NCBI RefSeq assembly: GCF_031157315.1
Contig: NZ_JAVIFU010000011.1
Location: 1 to 64,000 of the forward strand
Direction of reading: 5' to 3'
DNA: 64,000 nucleotides
Source: Paenibacillus sp. LHD-38
GTDB lineage: Bacteria > Bacillota > Bacilli > Paenibacillales > Paenibacillaceae
Shown here one piece after another: positions 43,094 to 51,580 of this stretch. The translations under genes were made by a program, and so were the position numbers. Each line of letters begins with the position of its first letter. Position 1 is the stretch's first letter. The notes under the pieces are model-generated. The model made no database searches. It saw nothing but the letters and a program-made list of their open reading frames with translations, and had not been told where the DNA came from.

Positions 43094-43987
43094 ATGAAGA
43101 AACGAATCGGATTTATCGGATTAGGTATTATGGGGCGCCCGATGTCATCAAACCTGCTTAAAGCAGGATATGAACTTAGCGTATTCGATATAAATAAAGA
43201 GTCAGTAGCTGCACTTACTGCGGCGGGTGCTCGTGGCACAACATCTCCGAAGGAAGTTGCTGAGCATAGTGAAATTATATTTACCATGCTGCCTAACTCT
43301 CAGCATGTTAAGGAAGTCATTGCGGGTGATAACGGCATTCTGAACGGAGCTTCCAAAGGCAGCGTGATTATCGATATGAGCTCGATCTCGCCGGTGGTAT
43401 CGAAGGAGCTGGCTGCAATTGCGGCAGCGGCCGGTCTGCACATGTTGGATGCTCCCGTAAGCGGCGGGGAACCAAAAGCAATCGATGGCACGCTGGCGAT
43501 TATGGTCGGCGGAAGCGCGCATATATTTGAAAGCGTTCAGGATGTGCTGCAAGTGCTAGGCAAGGATGTTACTTTAGTCGGCGACAATGGCTGCGGCGCG
43601 ACAGCGAAGCTGGCAAATCAGATCATTGTTAATCTTAATATCGCTGCGATGTCGGAAGCGCTTGTGTTTGCCGCTAAAGCCGGAATTGACATTGATAAAA
43701 TGTATCAGGCCATTCGAGGCGGCCTGGCGGGAAGCGCTGTGCTGGATGCCAAAGTACCGCTTATTCTCAAGCGCAACTTTGTAGCGGGCGGACGCATCGA
43801 TATTAATCTTAAAGACATGACGAATGTGATGGAAACCGCACATGATATCGGAGTACCGCTGCCGCTGAGCAGTCAGCTGCTTGAAATTTTTCATGCGCTC
43901 AAGGTTGACGGCAAGGCTGCTGATGATCATGGAGGAATTGTGCAATATTTCGAGAAGCTTGCAGGCATAGAGGTTAAAGGCGAGTAA
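43094..43987 (+). CDS. GarR/LtnD-like beta-hydroxyacid dehydrogenase
   Basis: The 297-residue product starts at ATG 43094 after TGGAGGG. It is a 3-hydroxyisobutyrate dehydrogenase-family enzyme: RIGFIGLGIMGRPMSSNLLK (NAD-binding), DAPVSGGEPKAIDGTLAIMV, the catalytic Lys in GCGATAKLANQIIVNLNIAA, and a C-terminal helical domain (IDINLKDMTNVMETAHDIGV). Overall it resembles GarR (tartronate semialdehyde reductase), but the neighbours (DUF1537 kinase, GntP permease) match the ygbJ-ygbK-ygbN layout, in which the enzyme oxidises L-threonate or D-erythronate. I therefore favour an acid-sugar dehydrogenase, with GarR-type activity as the alternative. Confidence 0.88.
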   Translation: MKKRIGFIGLGIMGRPMSSNLLKAGYELSVFDINKESVAALTAAGARGTTSPKEVAEHSEIIFTMLPNSQHVKEVIAGDNGILNGASKGSVIIDMSSISPVVSKELAAIAAAAGLHMLDAPVSGGEPKAIDGTLAIMVGGSAHIFESVQDVLQVLGKDVTLVGDNGCGATAKLANQIIVNLNIAAMSEALVFAAKAGIDIDKMYQAIRGGLAGSAVLDAKVPLILKRNFVAGGRIDINLKDMTNVMETAHDIGVPLPLSSQLLEIFHALKVDGKAADDHGGIVQYFEKLAGIEVKGE

Positions 43988-44072
43988 CCAGAGAGAATGT
44001 CTTATCAGCATTTTGCAATCATACATTACAACTTTTTGATAGTTATTATTTCAGAAGTGAGGTGGCTTATAC

Positions 44073-45515
44073 ATGAATAGCGAGGCAAAACGAACAACGC
44101 TTGCAGCTCTGCAAAATGAATTGCCGCTTGAGTGGGATAACAACGGTCTAAGGCAGGAAATTAAGCGCTTAAATAACGCCCGCGGACGAAAAATAATCGT
44201 ATTAGACGATGATCCTACAGGCGTACAGACGGTTCACGATATTAATGTCTTGACGATGTGGGATAAGGAGCTGCTGCGTGAAGCGTTTGATGCTCCGGAA
44301 ACACTTTTCTATATTCTCACCAATACACGGGGACTTGATGCGGCAGCGGCCGAGCAAATCAATCGTGAGATTGCCCGCAACGTGCAAGCGGTAGCAGCCG
44401 AGAAGGATAAGGGCTTTACCTTTGTCAGCCGAAGTGACTCTATGCTTCGAGGGTATTACCCCTTGGAAACGGATGTACTTTCGGATGAGGTACTCCGTGT
44501 AAGCGGCCGCGCTTATGACGGGCAGCTGATCATTCCTGCTTTTTTCGAAGCTGGACGAATAACATTGGAAAACACCCATTATATGGTGGAGAATCAGACG
44601 CTGATTCCTGTACATGAAACCGAATTCGCCAAGGATAAGGTATTCGGTTATGAGAACGGTGATTTGACGGAGTGGGTGGAAGAGAAAACAGAAGGCCGTA
44701 TACAGGCCGGACAATGTCTTGTTATTTCACTGGATCAGATACGTAAGGGACCAGAAGCGGTTAAAGAGGTGCTGCTCGGAGCAACGGGCAATATGCCGAT
44801 CATCGTTAACGCACTCACTTACGCGGATATGGATGTGCTGTCGCTGTCGCTGCTGCAAGCGGAGGAACAGGGGAAATCGTTTATTTTCCGTACGGCAGCA
44901 TCGTTCGTGAAATCATACGCAGGCATTTCCGATCAAGGTTATTTGCCTCAGGAGAAGTTAATTGCGGACAAGCAGCAAAGTCACGGCGGTATAGTCGTCG
45001 TAGGATCCTATGTGCAAAAAACAACAAGGCAGTTGGAGCAGCTGCTTACATTTCCCGGTATTGTAAGTTTAGAAATTGATGTAGAGAGCGTTCTAGATCC
45101 CGAGGGCTACAAGCTTGAGCTTGGACGCGTGATTGCAGAAGCAAACAAGCATATAGCTGAGGGCCGAAATGTGGTCGTATACAGCAGCCGCAAGCTGATC
45201 GCCGTGGACAACAAAGCAGATAATTTCAAGATAAGCCGAACCGTATCAGGAGCGCTGGTCGAAATCGTGAAATCGCTTGAGGTTGTTCCGAAGTTTATTA
45301 TTGCCAAAGGCGGCATCACATCCAGCGATGTGGCGACGAAGGGGCTGGCTATACGCAAGGCACGGGTGCTTGGGCAAGTTGCAGCTGGTATACCCGTTTG
45401 GCTAACCGGAGCGGAAGCCAAATTTAGCGGTATTCCCTATATCGTGTTTCCTGGCAATGTAGGCGATGAACGAACACTGCTGGAAACAGTCGAAAAAATA
45501 GAAGTTAAAAAGTAG
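44073..45515 (+). CDS. DUF1537 four-carbon acid sugar kinase (OtnK/DtnK-like)
   Basis: The 480-residue product starts at ATG 44073 behind GTGAGGTGG. It has both halves of the family: an N-terminal substrate domain (KIIVLDDDPTGVQTVHDINV, FVSRSDSMLRGYYPLETDVL, IIPAFFEAGRITLENTHYMV) and a C-terminal nucleotide-binding domain (IVVVGSYVQKTTRQLEQL, IIAKGGITSSDVATKGLAIR, YIVFPGNVGDERTL). The family phosphorylates 3-oxo-tetronates or D-threonate. It follows the dehydrogenase that would supply the 3-oxo acid. No decarboxylating aldolase (OtnC) or isomerase (OtnI) gene is linked. Confidence 0.92.
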   Translation: MNSEAKRTTLAALQNELPLEWDNNGLRQEIKRLNNARGRKIIVLDDDPTGVQTVHDINVLTMWDKELLREAFDAPETLFYILTNTRGLDAAAAEQINREIARNVQAVAAEKDKGFTFVSRSDSMLRGYYPLETDVLSDEVLRVSGRAYDGQLIIPAFFEAGRITLENTHYMVENQTLIPVHETEFAKDKVFGYENGDLTEWVEEKTEGRIQAGQCLVISLDQIRKGPEAVKEVLLGATGNMPIIVNALTYADMDVLSLSLLQAEEQGKSFIFRTAASFVKSYAGISDQGYLPQEKLIADKQQSHGGIVVVGSYVQKTTRQLEQLLTFPGIVSLEIDVESVLDPEGYKLELGRVIAEANKHIAEGRNVVVYSSRKLIAVDNKADNFKISRTVSGALVEIVKSLEVVPKFIIAKGGITSSDVATKGLAIRKARVLGQVAAGIPVWLTGAEAKFSGIPYIVFPGNVGDERTLLETVEKIEVKK

Positions 45516-45550
45516 ATAACAGGGCTCGATCCTGTTTTCTTCTTACAAAT

Positions 45551-45564
45551 GGAAAGCGTTATCA
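45551..45564 (+). promoter_or_regulatory. cre-like site before the permease gene
   Basis: GGAAAGCGTTATCA matches the cre consensus at 13 of 14 positions, about 20 bases before the permease start. It may attenuate transcription into the permease gene when glucose is present. Confidence 0.5.
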
Positions 45565-45583
45565 ATTTAAGGGGGTAATATTG

Positions 45584-46942
45584 ATGTACTCGGTATTTGG
45601 TCTCAGTCATGATGCAAGTCTGCTCTTGTATGCGGTTATATCCATTATCGGATTGATTTTGCTTATTGCTAAATATAAAATGAATCCTTTCGTTGCGCTT
45701 ATTATAGGAGCCGTATTTATGGGGCTTATTTCAGGGATGCCTCTGACGGATATCGTCAAGTCTTATCAGGAAGGCGTCGCAAGTGTTCTTGGCTTTATTG
45801 CCATCGTGCTCGGTCTTGGAACGATGCTTGGCAAGCTGATGGCGGAATCCGGCGGAGCAGAGCGGATTGCCAAAACACTTGTCCGTGTATTTGGTGAAAA
45901 AAATGTCCACTGGGCAATGATGGTCGTGGCTGTAATATGCGGCATACCAGTGTTCATTCAGGTCGGTATCGTGTTATTGTTCCCGCTAGTATTTGTTATC
46001 GCCAAACAAACCGGAACTTCGCTTGTTAAAATAGGTATTTCCCTCGTGGCAGGTTTGGCCGTCGTGCACAGCCTTATCCCTCCGCATCCGGCAGCAATGC
46101 TGGCGGTAGGCATCTTTAATGCCAATATCGGCAAAACCATTTTTCTTGCGCTTATCGTTTCTTTGCCGGCGGCAGCGATTGCAGGACCGCTTTACGGGTC
46201 TTGGATTTCTAAGCGTATCAAGGTCGAAGCATCCAGCGATCTAATGGCACAATTTACCGAAACAAAGGAAAGAGAGCTGCCTGGATTCGGGATTACGCTG
46301 TTTACGATATTACTGCCCGTTATTCTCATGCTGCTGGCAACCATAGTCGATCTCATTCTGCCGGCGACGAACGGCTTTAGGATGGTTGTCGATTTCATTG
46401 GAAGTCCGATTATTGCTTTGCTGCTCGCGCTGCTCTTCTCACTCTACTCTTTCGGGTACGCGCGCGGCTTCACGAACAAGGAACTGTTGAAATTTACGAA
46501 CGATTGCCTGGGTCCGGTAGCTTCGATTGTTTTACTGATTGGTGCAGGCGGCGGCTTCAATAAAATTTTGACTGCCAGCGGTGTCGGTGATGCCATTGCC
46601 GGCTTTGCCCAAAACGCACATTTATCACCGCTCGTGCTCGCATTCGTAATTGCGGGCCTCATACGGGCAGCCGTCGGTTCAGCGACGGTTGCGATGACAA
46701 CCGCAGCAGGCATTGTTGCGCCTATCGCAGTTACGATGCCTGGCGTTAGCCCGGAGCTGCTCGTTCTCGCCACCGGAGCAGGCTCCATTATTTTATCCCA
46801 TGTCAATGATTCCGGTTTCTGGATCGTCAAAGAATATATGAATTTGTCCGTCCCGCAAACCTTGAAAACGTGGACCGTGATGGAAACGATACTCGGTTTC
46901 TCCGCCTTTGCTATGGTTATGGTTCTTAGCCTCTTTATGTAA
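45584..46942 (+). CDS. GntP-family gluconate/acid-sugar permease
   Basis: The 452-residue product starts at ATG 45584 behind GGGGG (a TTG lies just before). It has about 12 membrane segments and the family motifs NPFVALIIGAVFMGLISGMP, LGLGTMLGKLMAESGGAERI, PVFIQVGIVLLFPLVFVIAK, LIPPHPAAMLAVG, and ILSHVNDSGFWIVKEYMNLS near the end. GntP proteins are proton symporters of gluconate and related acids; with the DUF1537 kinase upstream, threonate, erythronate or a related acid is the likely substrate (YgbN-like). Confidence 0.93.
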   Translation: MYSVFGLSHDASLLLYAVISIIGLILLIAKYKMNPFVALIIGAVFMGLISGMPLTDIVKSYQEGVASVLGFIAIVLGLGTMLGKLMAESGGAERIAKTLVRVFGEKNVHWAMMVVAVICGIPVFIQVGIVLLFPLVFVIAKQTGTSLVKIGISLVAGLAVVHSLIPPHPAAMLAVGIFNANIGKTIFLALIVSLPAAAIAGPLYGSWISKRIKVEASSDLMAQFTETKERELPGFGITLFTILLPVILMLLATIVDLILPATNGFRMVVDFIGSPIIALLLALLFSLYSFGYARGFTNKELLKFTNDCLGPVASIVLLIGAGGGFNKILTASGVGDAIAGFAQNAHLSPLVLAFVIAGLIRAAVGSATVAMTTAAGIVAPIAVTMPGVSPELLVLATGAGSIILSHVNDSGFWIVKEYMNLSVPQTLKTWTVMETILGFSAFAMVMVLSLFM

Positions 46943-46971
46943 TGGTTTGACCGAAATGAAAAATGGATGAG

Positions 46972-47016
46972 TGGTTTTGCAGGAGTTCGCTGAACTTTTG
47001 CAAAACCATTTTTTTT
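46972..47016 (+). terminator. rho-independent terminator after the permease gene
   Basis: TGGTTTTGCA pairs with TGCAAAACCA with inner pairing (AGTTC/GAACT), followed by eight T residues. Confidence 0.9.
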
Positions 47017-47132
47017 GTTGTGTAAACAGCCCCGAAGGGTGCAGGGAACAAATCGGCTTCAATAACATTGAAAATATTGGTATAACATCCTATATGAAAA
47101 CCTAAGGAGAACGTACAATTAAGCCACATAAT

Positions 47133-47146
47133 TGAAAGCGCATACA
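47133..47146 (+). promoter_or_regulatory. cre-like site abutting the galactanase remnant
   Basis: TGAAAGCGCATACA matches the cre consensus at 13 of 14 positions and shares 13 bases with the site at 27597-27610. It lies immediately before the point where the truncated GH53 coding sequence begins. Confidence 0.5.
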
Positions 47147-47764
47147 AAAATGGACGCCGTTTGGAACCATACGAGAGAGGTCATGACTGTCATGCAAAGC
47201 AAAGGCGTAACGCCTGATTGGGTGCAGATCGGGAACGAGACCAATGACGGGATGCTCTGGAATGACGGCAAAGCGTCCTTGAACATGCAAAACTACGCTT
47301 GGTTGATCAATACCGGTAACAATGCCGTGAAGTCGATTAGCACGGGGACGAAAACCATCGTGCATTTGGCGAATGGTTACGATAACAGCGTATTTGTATG
47401 GAACATAGGAGGTCTGATCGCTAACGGGGCAACCTTCGATATTATCGGGATGTCGCTTTATCCGTCAAGCACCGATTGGGCCAGCAAGGTCACGCAAACG
47501 ATCAGCAACTCCAACGATATGATCTCTCGTTACGGCAAGCCGGTCATGATTACGGAGATTGGCATGGATTACAATCAGCCTGCCGCGGCAAAAAGCTTCG
47601 TCACGGATATAAAGACAAAAGTGCGCAATATTTCAGGAGGAAAGGGACTGGGCGTGTTTTATTGGGAGCCGCAGGCGACACCAAGCTACAACGGCGGATA
47701 TAGCAAAGGCGCATGGCAAGCGGATGGCAAACCGACTATCGCTTTGGAGGGCTTCCTGAATTAA
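47147..47764 (+). pseudogene. GH53 endo-beta-1,4-galactanase, 3' part only
   Basis: About 206 residues match the second half of GH53 arabinogalactan endo-galactanases: VWNHTREVMTVMQSKGVTPD, WVQIGNETNDGMLW with the acid/base Glu, IIGMSLYPSSTDWASK, PVMITEIGMDYNQPAAAK with the nucleophile Glu, and GLGVFYWEPQATPSYNGGYS. The signal peptide and first half of the barrel are missing. The ORF technically starts at 47132 but those codons are the cre region. Both catalytic glutamates remain, yet half a barrel should not fold. The enzyme would have degraded pectic galactan outside the cell. Confidence 0.88.
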
Positions 47765-48106
47765 CGCGACGATCTAAAAACTGGGTGTGCCTGAGCGGGT
47801 ATTCGTTCCGGCGCATCCTTTTTTGCTAGCTTCGAGTAAGAAATAAAACCACCTTTAACCTCGGCCGTCCATCGATTACAGCGGATGGGTATCAGCGGAC
47901 GAAGAAAGCGGAGGAGAGATCGGGGAAGGGCTGGCTGAATGCCTATCTTTTCTAAAGAGCGGACTTGGGATACATACTTAGGAGGCGAATACATATGGCG
48001 ACCATTACGGATTTGCGCAAGCAGGACGAAAGCCGGCTAATGCCGATGGACTGGGGGAAAATATAAGAAAGTATAAAATTCAACCTTATACGTTGCTTAT
48101 ATTTCA
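47765..48106. other. gap with one short remnant frame
   Basis: Apart from the 23-codon frame at 47995-48066 I recognise nothing here. The GC content is higher than in the 19-27 kb region, and both strands lack longer frames with ribosome sites. Confidence 0.35.
47995..48066 (+). pseudogene. 23-codon start of a lost gene
   Basis: A perfect AGGAGG (47980-47985) precedes ATG 47995, but the frame stops after MATITDLRKQDESRLMPMDW and three more residues. The quality of the ribosome site and soluble composition suggest the beginning of a real protein gene whose rest was deleted at about 48060. The family is unknown. Confidence 0.4.
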
Positions 48107-48156
48107 CCGCGAAACGAGCTTTTGCCGCCAAGGACGGCGTCAGCCGTTTACGCTTG
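48107..48156. repeat. 50-bp dispersed element, copy 2
   Basis: It begins CCGCGAAACGAGCTTTTGCC and ends ACGCTTG, matching the copy at 27298-27347 in length and in most positions. It lies just downstream (3') of the AraC gene. Confidence 0.6.
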
Positions 48157-48178
48157 ATTCTAGACTTTATAAGTTTCA

Positions 48179-49024
48179 CTATCGATTCCATTTCGCGCTG
48201 TTCTGATATTCTTTCGGCAATACTCCCGTTTTTTTCTTGAACATGCGAAGGAAGCTGGTATAGTCGTTGAACCCGCAGCGCATGCAGGACTCCAGCACGC
48301 TGGATCCCTCCGAGAGGTAACGCTTCGCGAGCGAGATCCGTTTGGAGACGATATATTCATGAACGGTGCTTCCTGTATATTCCTTAAAGACTCTAATCAA
48401 ATGATATTTATTAATAAAAAATTGGCGCTGCAGCAGCTCGAGGGACAGCTCCTCATGCAAATGCAGCTCAATATAATCCAGGATGGGGGTCAGCTTGTGA
48501 TGCAGCTCCACTCCGGCATCGACTGGCTTCTGGCTCAGAAAGATCCGGTTGACCGCCACGAGCAGCTCAAGCATACAGCTCAGCTTTAAGATCGCGTTCC
48601 CATCGGACCCGCTGCGCATCAGTGCCTCGTATTTCATGAACAGTTCCAGCATCTGCGAGGTTTCCTTGGCCGTAAGTGTCATTTTGTTACCTGTGCCAAG
48701 CGGCCGGTTATAGAAGCAGGCGAGCGGGTCCAGGCTCTTCGTCGCAAACAGCTTGAATAGCTGGGGATCAAATTCCAGCGTGACTCTCTCATAGGAATGC
48801 TCCGAAGAGAAGGAAGGCTTATGAATTTCATGCTCGTTCGTTATAATCAAATCCCCATATTGCAGCGGATAGACGGTTTTCTCTACGAAATAGCGGACAT
48901 CCCCTTTAATGAGGAAATAGATTTCGCAGCCAGCATGCAGGTGAAAGTCGATATTATGCACCTTTTTGGCAACATGCAGGTAGCTGATACTCTGATCGAT
49001 TTGCGCTAAATATTTTTCAATCAG
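48179..49024 (-). CDS. AraC-family regulator with cupin sensor domain
   Basis: The best ribosome site, GGAGGGG, points to a CTG start at 49024 (281 residues); the open frame extends to 49087 with TTG codons. Residues 10-110 form an AraC-type cupin (FHLHAGCEIYFLIKGDVRYF, YPLQYGDLIITNEHEIHKPS), and the last 100 residues carry two helix-turn-helix motifs (LSLELLQRQFFINKYHLIRV, then LESCMRCGFNDYTSFLRMFK, KTGVLPKEY). It is divergent from a Gfo/Idh/MocA oxidoreductase gene and probably activates it in response to a sugar. Confidence 0.88.
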   Translation of the reverse strand: MIEKYLAQIDQSISYLHVAKKVHNIDFHLHAGCEIYFLIKGDVRYFVEKTVYPLQYGDLIITNEHEIHKPSFSSEHSYERVTLEFDPQLFKLFATKSLDPLACFYNRPLGTGNKMTLTAKETSQMLELFMKYEALMRSGSDGNAILKLSCMLELLVAVNRIFLSQKPVDAGVELHHKLTPILDYIELHLHEELSLELLQRQFFINKYHLIRVFKEYTGSTVHEYIVSKRISLAKRYLSEGSSVLESCMRCGFNDYTSFLRMFKKKTGVLPKEYQNSAKWNR

Positions 49025-49162
49025 GCAATATCCCCTCCATCCGAGTGAAAATGTCAATAATTCCAATATTCTAAGCAAATAATACAAAGTTATTGCTATC
49101 TATACATCATACAATGAGTAGGAAGAAAAATCATGTGATCTATGACGGGAGGATTTCTATTC

Positions 49163-50353
49163 ATGAACAATCCGTTGAATATCGGTGTAGTTGGCCTTGG
49201 CGCAATCGGAGGCGGCTTGCATGTGAAATATTTGCAATCTACTTCTAACGTCAGGCTCGCCGGCGTATGCGATTCGGTTAAGGAGAAAGCGGATCAAATA
49301 GCGGCCGAGCACGATACGAAAGCTTATTATGATTACAAGGACATGCTGGATCAAGCAGGCCTTGAAGTCGTCATTATTGCCGTTCCTCACTATGATCATC
49401 CTGAAATTGCAATAGAGGCGTTCAAGCGGGGGATTCATGTCCTCTGCGAGAAGCCGATCGCGGTTCATTTGAATGACGCTTATCGGATGACAGAGGCATA
49501 TGACCAGGCCAAGGAACAGTTCCCCGGCCTTCAATTCGGACTTATGTTTCAGGAACGTACGCTGCCCTTCTACCGCAAGGTCAAGGAAATCGTCGAAGGA
49601 GGCGAGCTCGGCCGCTTGACGAGAGCGACCTGGATTCACACGGCCTGGTTCCGTTCCCAGTTCTATTATGACAGCGGCGATTGGCGCGCAACTTGGGCCG
49701 GAGAAGGCGGCGGGATCTTGACCAATCAATGCCCGCATACGCTGGATATGTATCAGTGGCTGTTCGGCCTTCCCGCACGTATTACCGGACACGCGCATAT
49801 CGGCAAATACCACAACATCGAAGTCGAAGACGAAGTGACGGCTTATTTTGAGCATGACAATGGCATGATCGGCCACCTCATTGTCACGACGGCTGAGATG
49901 CCTGGCACGAACCGGCTGGAAATTATCGGGGAGAACGGCAAGCTGGTGCTGGAGGACGGTGAGCTAGTCTGGTACAAGAACCCGGTGTCCATGCTGAAAT
50001 ATTCAAAGGAAACGCCGCATCGCTTCAGTCAGCTCGAAACGGTAAAAACGGTTGTGCCTATAGATATGGATGCGCCTTCAGGCCATCATATCGTTGCGGA
50101 GAAGTTTCTCTCCCGCATTCAAACCGGACAAGGCGAGCTCATTGCCGAAGGCTGGGAGGGGCCGCGGTCGCTTGTACTGGCGAACGGGATTATGCTTTCC
50201 TCCTTCCAGGAGCAGACGGTTCAGGTTCCGTTCGATACTGATGCCTTCGAAGCAAAGCTTAAGGAACTGATTAGTCAGTCGACCTATGTGAAGAAGAAAG
50301 CGGTTGCGCCGACGGCAGATGAGGATCTGAGCAAATCCTTTGGCAGCAGGTAA
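49163..50353 (+). CDS. Gfo/Idh/MocA-family oxidoreductase
   Basis: The 396-residue product starts at ATG 49163 behind GGGAGG. The N-terminal Rossmann fold has NIGVVGLGAIGGGLHVKYLQ, then VIIAVPHYDHPEIAIEAF and the conserved HVLCEKPIAV (EKP motif); the C-terminal domain has GGILTNQCPHTLDMYQWLFG with the usual His. It probably oxidises a sugar or inositol-type substrate with NAD(P). It is followed after 12 bases by a sugar isomerase-like gene that has suffered an internal deletion. Confidence 0.92.
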   Translation: MNNPLNIGVVGLGAIGGGLHVKYLQSTSNVRLAGVCDSVKEKADQIAAEHDTKAYYDYKDMLDQAGLEVVIIAVPHYDHPEIAIEAFKRGIHVLCEKPIAVHLNDAYRMTEAYDQAKEQFPGLQFGLMFQERTLPFYRKVKEIVEGGELGRLTRATWIHTAWFRSQFYYDSGDWRATWAGEGGGILTNQCPHTLDMYQWLFGLPARITGHAHIGKYHNIEVEDEVTAYFEHDNGMIGHLIVTTAEMPGTNRLEIIGENGKLVLEDGELVWYKNPVSMLKYSKETPHRFSQLETVKTVVPIDMDAPSGHHIVAEKFLSRIQTGQGELIAEGWEGPRSLVLANGIMLSSFQEQTVQVPFDTDAFEAKLKELISQSTYVKKKAVAPTADEDLSKSFGSR

Positions 50354-50365
50354 GGAGGGGAGCTT

Positions 50366-50823
50366 ATGGCTATGAAGGTGACATGTTTTGCAGACGAAAT
50401 TTCTCAGGACCTGGAAGAACAGCTTCAGGTGCTGTCAGAGATGGGACTTTCCCATCTGGAAATTCGCAGCGTATGGGGAAAAAATGTACTCGAACTGGAT
50501 GCTGAGGAGCTTGACCGGATTAACGGAATGGTGAAAGAGCGGGGCTTCGGCGTTTCTTCTATTGCTTCCCCGGTTGGCAAATATGCGACGTGCATATTAA
50601 GGATGCCTCGTCGGAACTGCGTATGTTCGTGCCTGCTGGAAAAGGCGACGGGCGCATCGGCGAATTATTGAGCGTGCTGCAGAAGCGCGGCTTCGGCGGA
50701 TTTCTCTCCGTTGAGCCTCATCTGAATGATTATATGCCGGATGCGAGCAATACCGAGCGCGTCATTGCAGCGATTCAAGCATTGCAGAGCCTGCTTAAGG
50801 ACAATCAGATCGATTGGCAGTAA
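50366..50823 (+). pseudogene. sugar phosphate isomerase/epimerase, internally deleted
   Basis: The gene starts normally at ATG 50366 behind AAGGAGGGG and encodes MAMKVTCFADEISQDLEEQL, HLEIRSVWGKNVLELDAEEL and GVSSIASPVGK, the beginning of an AP_endonuc_2 barrel. At about 50583 it jumps, out of frame, to the C-terminal part of the same protein (DVHIKDASSELRMFVPAGKG, DGRIGELLSVLQKRGFGGFL, SVEPHLNDYMPDAS), which runs to the stop at 50823. Some 120-130 residues with most metal ligands are missing. The partner dehydrogenase upstream is intact. Confidence 0.85.
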
Positions 50824-50883
50824 GATAGACATAAGGAAACCTGATGCGATCAGAAACATGGATCGAACCCAAATAAGAAAATA

Positions 50884-50925
50884 CGGCAGCCATGGACGAG
50901 AAAAGTCCATGGCTGCCGCTGTTTT
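50884..50925. terminator. bidirectional terminator
   Basis: CGGCAGCCATGGAC pairs perfectly with GTCCATGGCTGCCG across a seven-base loop, then CTGTTTT. It separates the isomerase remnant from the convergent coiled-coil gene. Confidence 0.85.
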
Positions 50926-50947
50926 ATTGAATATAGTGTCCCGTTTC

Positions 50948-51259
50948 CTATTCCTTGTCCTCACGCTGCTGTTCCTTGGCAAGCTGCTGCCTGAGCTCTG
51001 CATTTTTAGCTGCAAGCTGTTTCGCCAAAACAGCTTGGGAGGCATCGATTCTCGCGACCTCATCAGTTAGCTTCGTGATCTGCGTCATTTTGCTGCTCAG
51101 ATCGCTGGGGGAAGAGCTTAGCTTGGTGCTCTTTTGCAGCTGTTTGATTTTTGCGGCCGCTTTTTCTTTTTTACTCTTATCGTTAACGCTTTGCTTTTGA
51201 AGGTCGGCGATTTCTCTTTTCAACCGGCTTATAATTGATGTAGTAAAGCTAATGGACAT
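50948..51259 (-). CDS. small coiled-coil protein, unknown
   Basis: The 103-residue product is almost entirely charged and helical with heptad-like spacing (IISRLKREIADLQKQS, TDEVARIDASQAVLAKQLAA, KNAELRQQLAKEQQREDK). A Ser-rich hinge (KLSSSPSDLSSKM) divides two coiled-coil halves. No membrane segment or signal. ATG 51259 has GAGGTG upstream. The size and composition recall small partner proteins of larger secreted or structural complexes, but no family is recognised and the neighbours give no clue. Confidence 0.6.
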   Translation of the reverse strand: MSISFTTSIISRLKREIADLQKQSVNDKSKKEKAAAKIKQLQKSTKLSSSPSDLSSKMTQITKLTDEVARIDASQAVLAKQLAAKNAELRQQLAKEQQREDKE

Positions 51260-51332
51260 TCGAGCACCTCATAATCGTATAGTGTTGCATCGCCCCATTT
51301 TACTATATAAAGCTTGTATAAGCGAGAAAGAA

Positions 51333-51377
51333 GACCCGGGAGGAGGACATCTTAAACAAGATATCCACTCCCGGGTC
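51333..51377. repeat. perfect 10-bp inverted repeat hairpin
   Basis: GACCCGGGAG (51333-51342) and CTCCCGGGTC (51368-51377) pair around 25 bases that also contain ATCTT/AAGAT pairing. It lies in the 321-base gap before the two-component system. No T run directly follows beyond ATTTTCC, so its role is open. Nothing else is recognised in this gap. Confidence 0.55.
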
Positions 51378-51580
51378 GCGATTTTCCTCACCATTCCATT
51401 ATAAGCCCCTGCAGTATCATCATTCAACCTCCCGGAAATTAAATCCCTAATTATGGAAAATATTTGGATGGTGAAAATAGGGCGGCTTGTGTCCACAAAT
51501 CATAGTGAAGTATATTAAACGTTATATTACGTATCGAATTTTTCGGGCGATTTCGGTTTTACGCGGGAAAGGAGCTTATT

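Noticed and set aside
47132-47146. Reported start of the GH53 frame
   Set aside because: The first codons coincide with a cre-like site and match nothing in GH53; the true gene start has been deleted.
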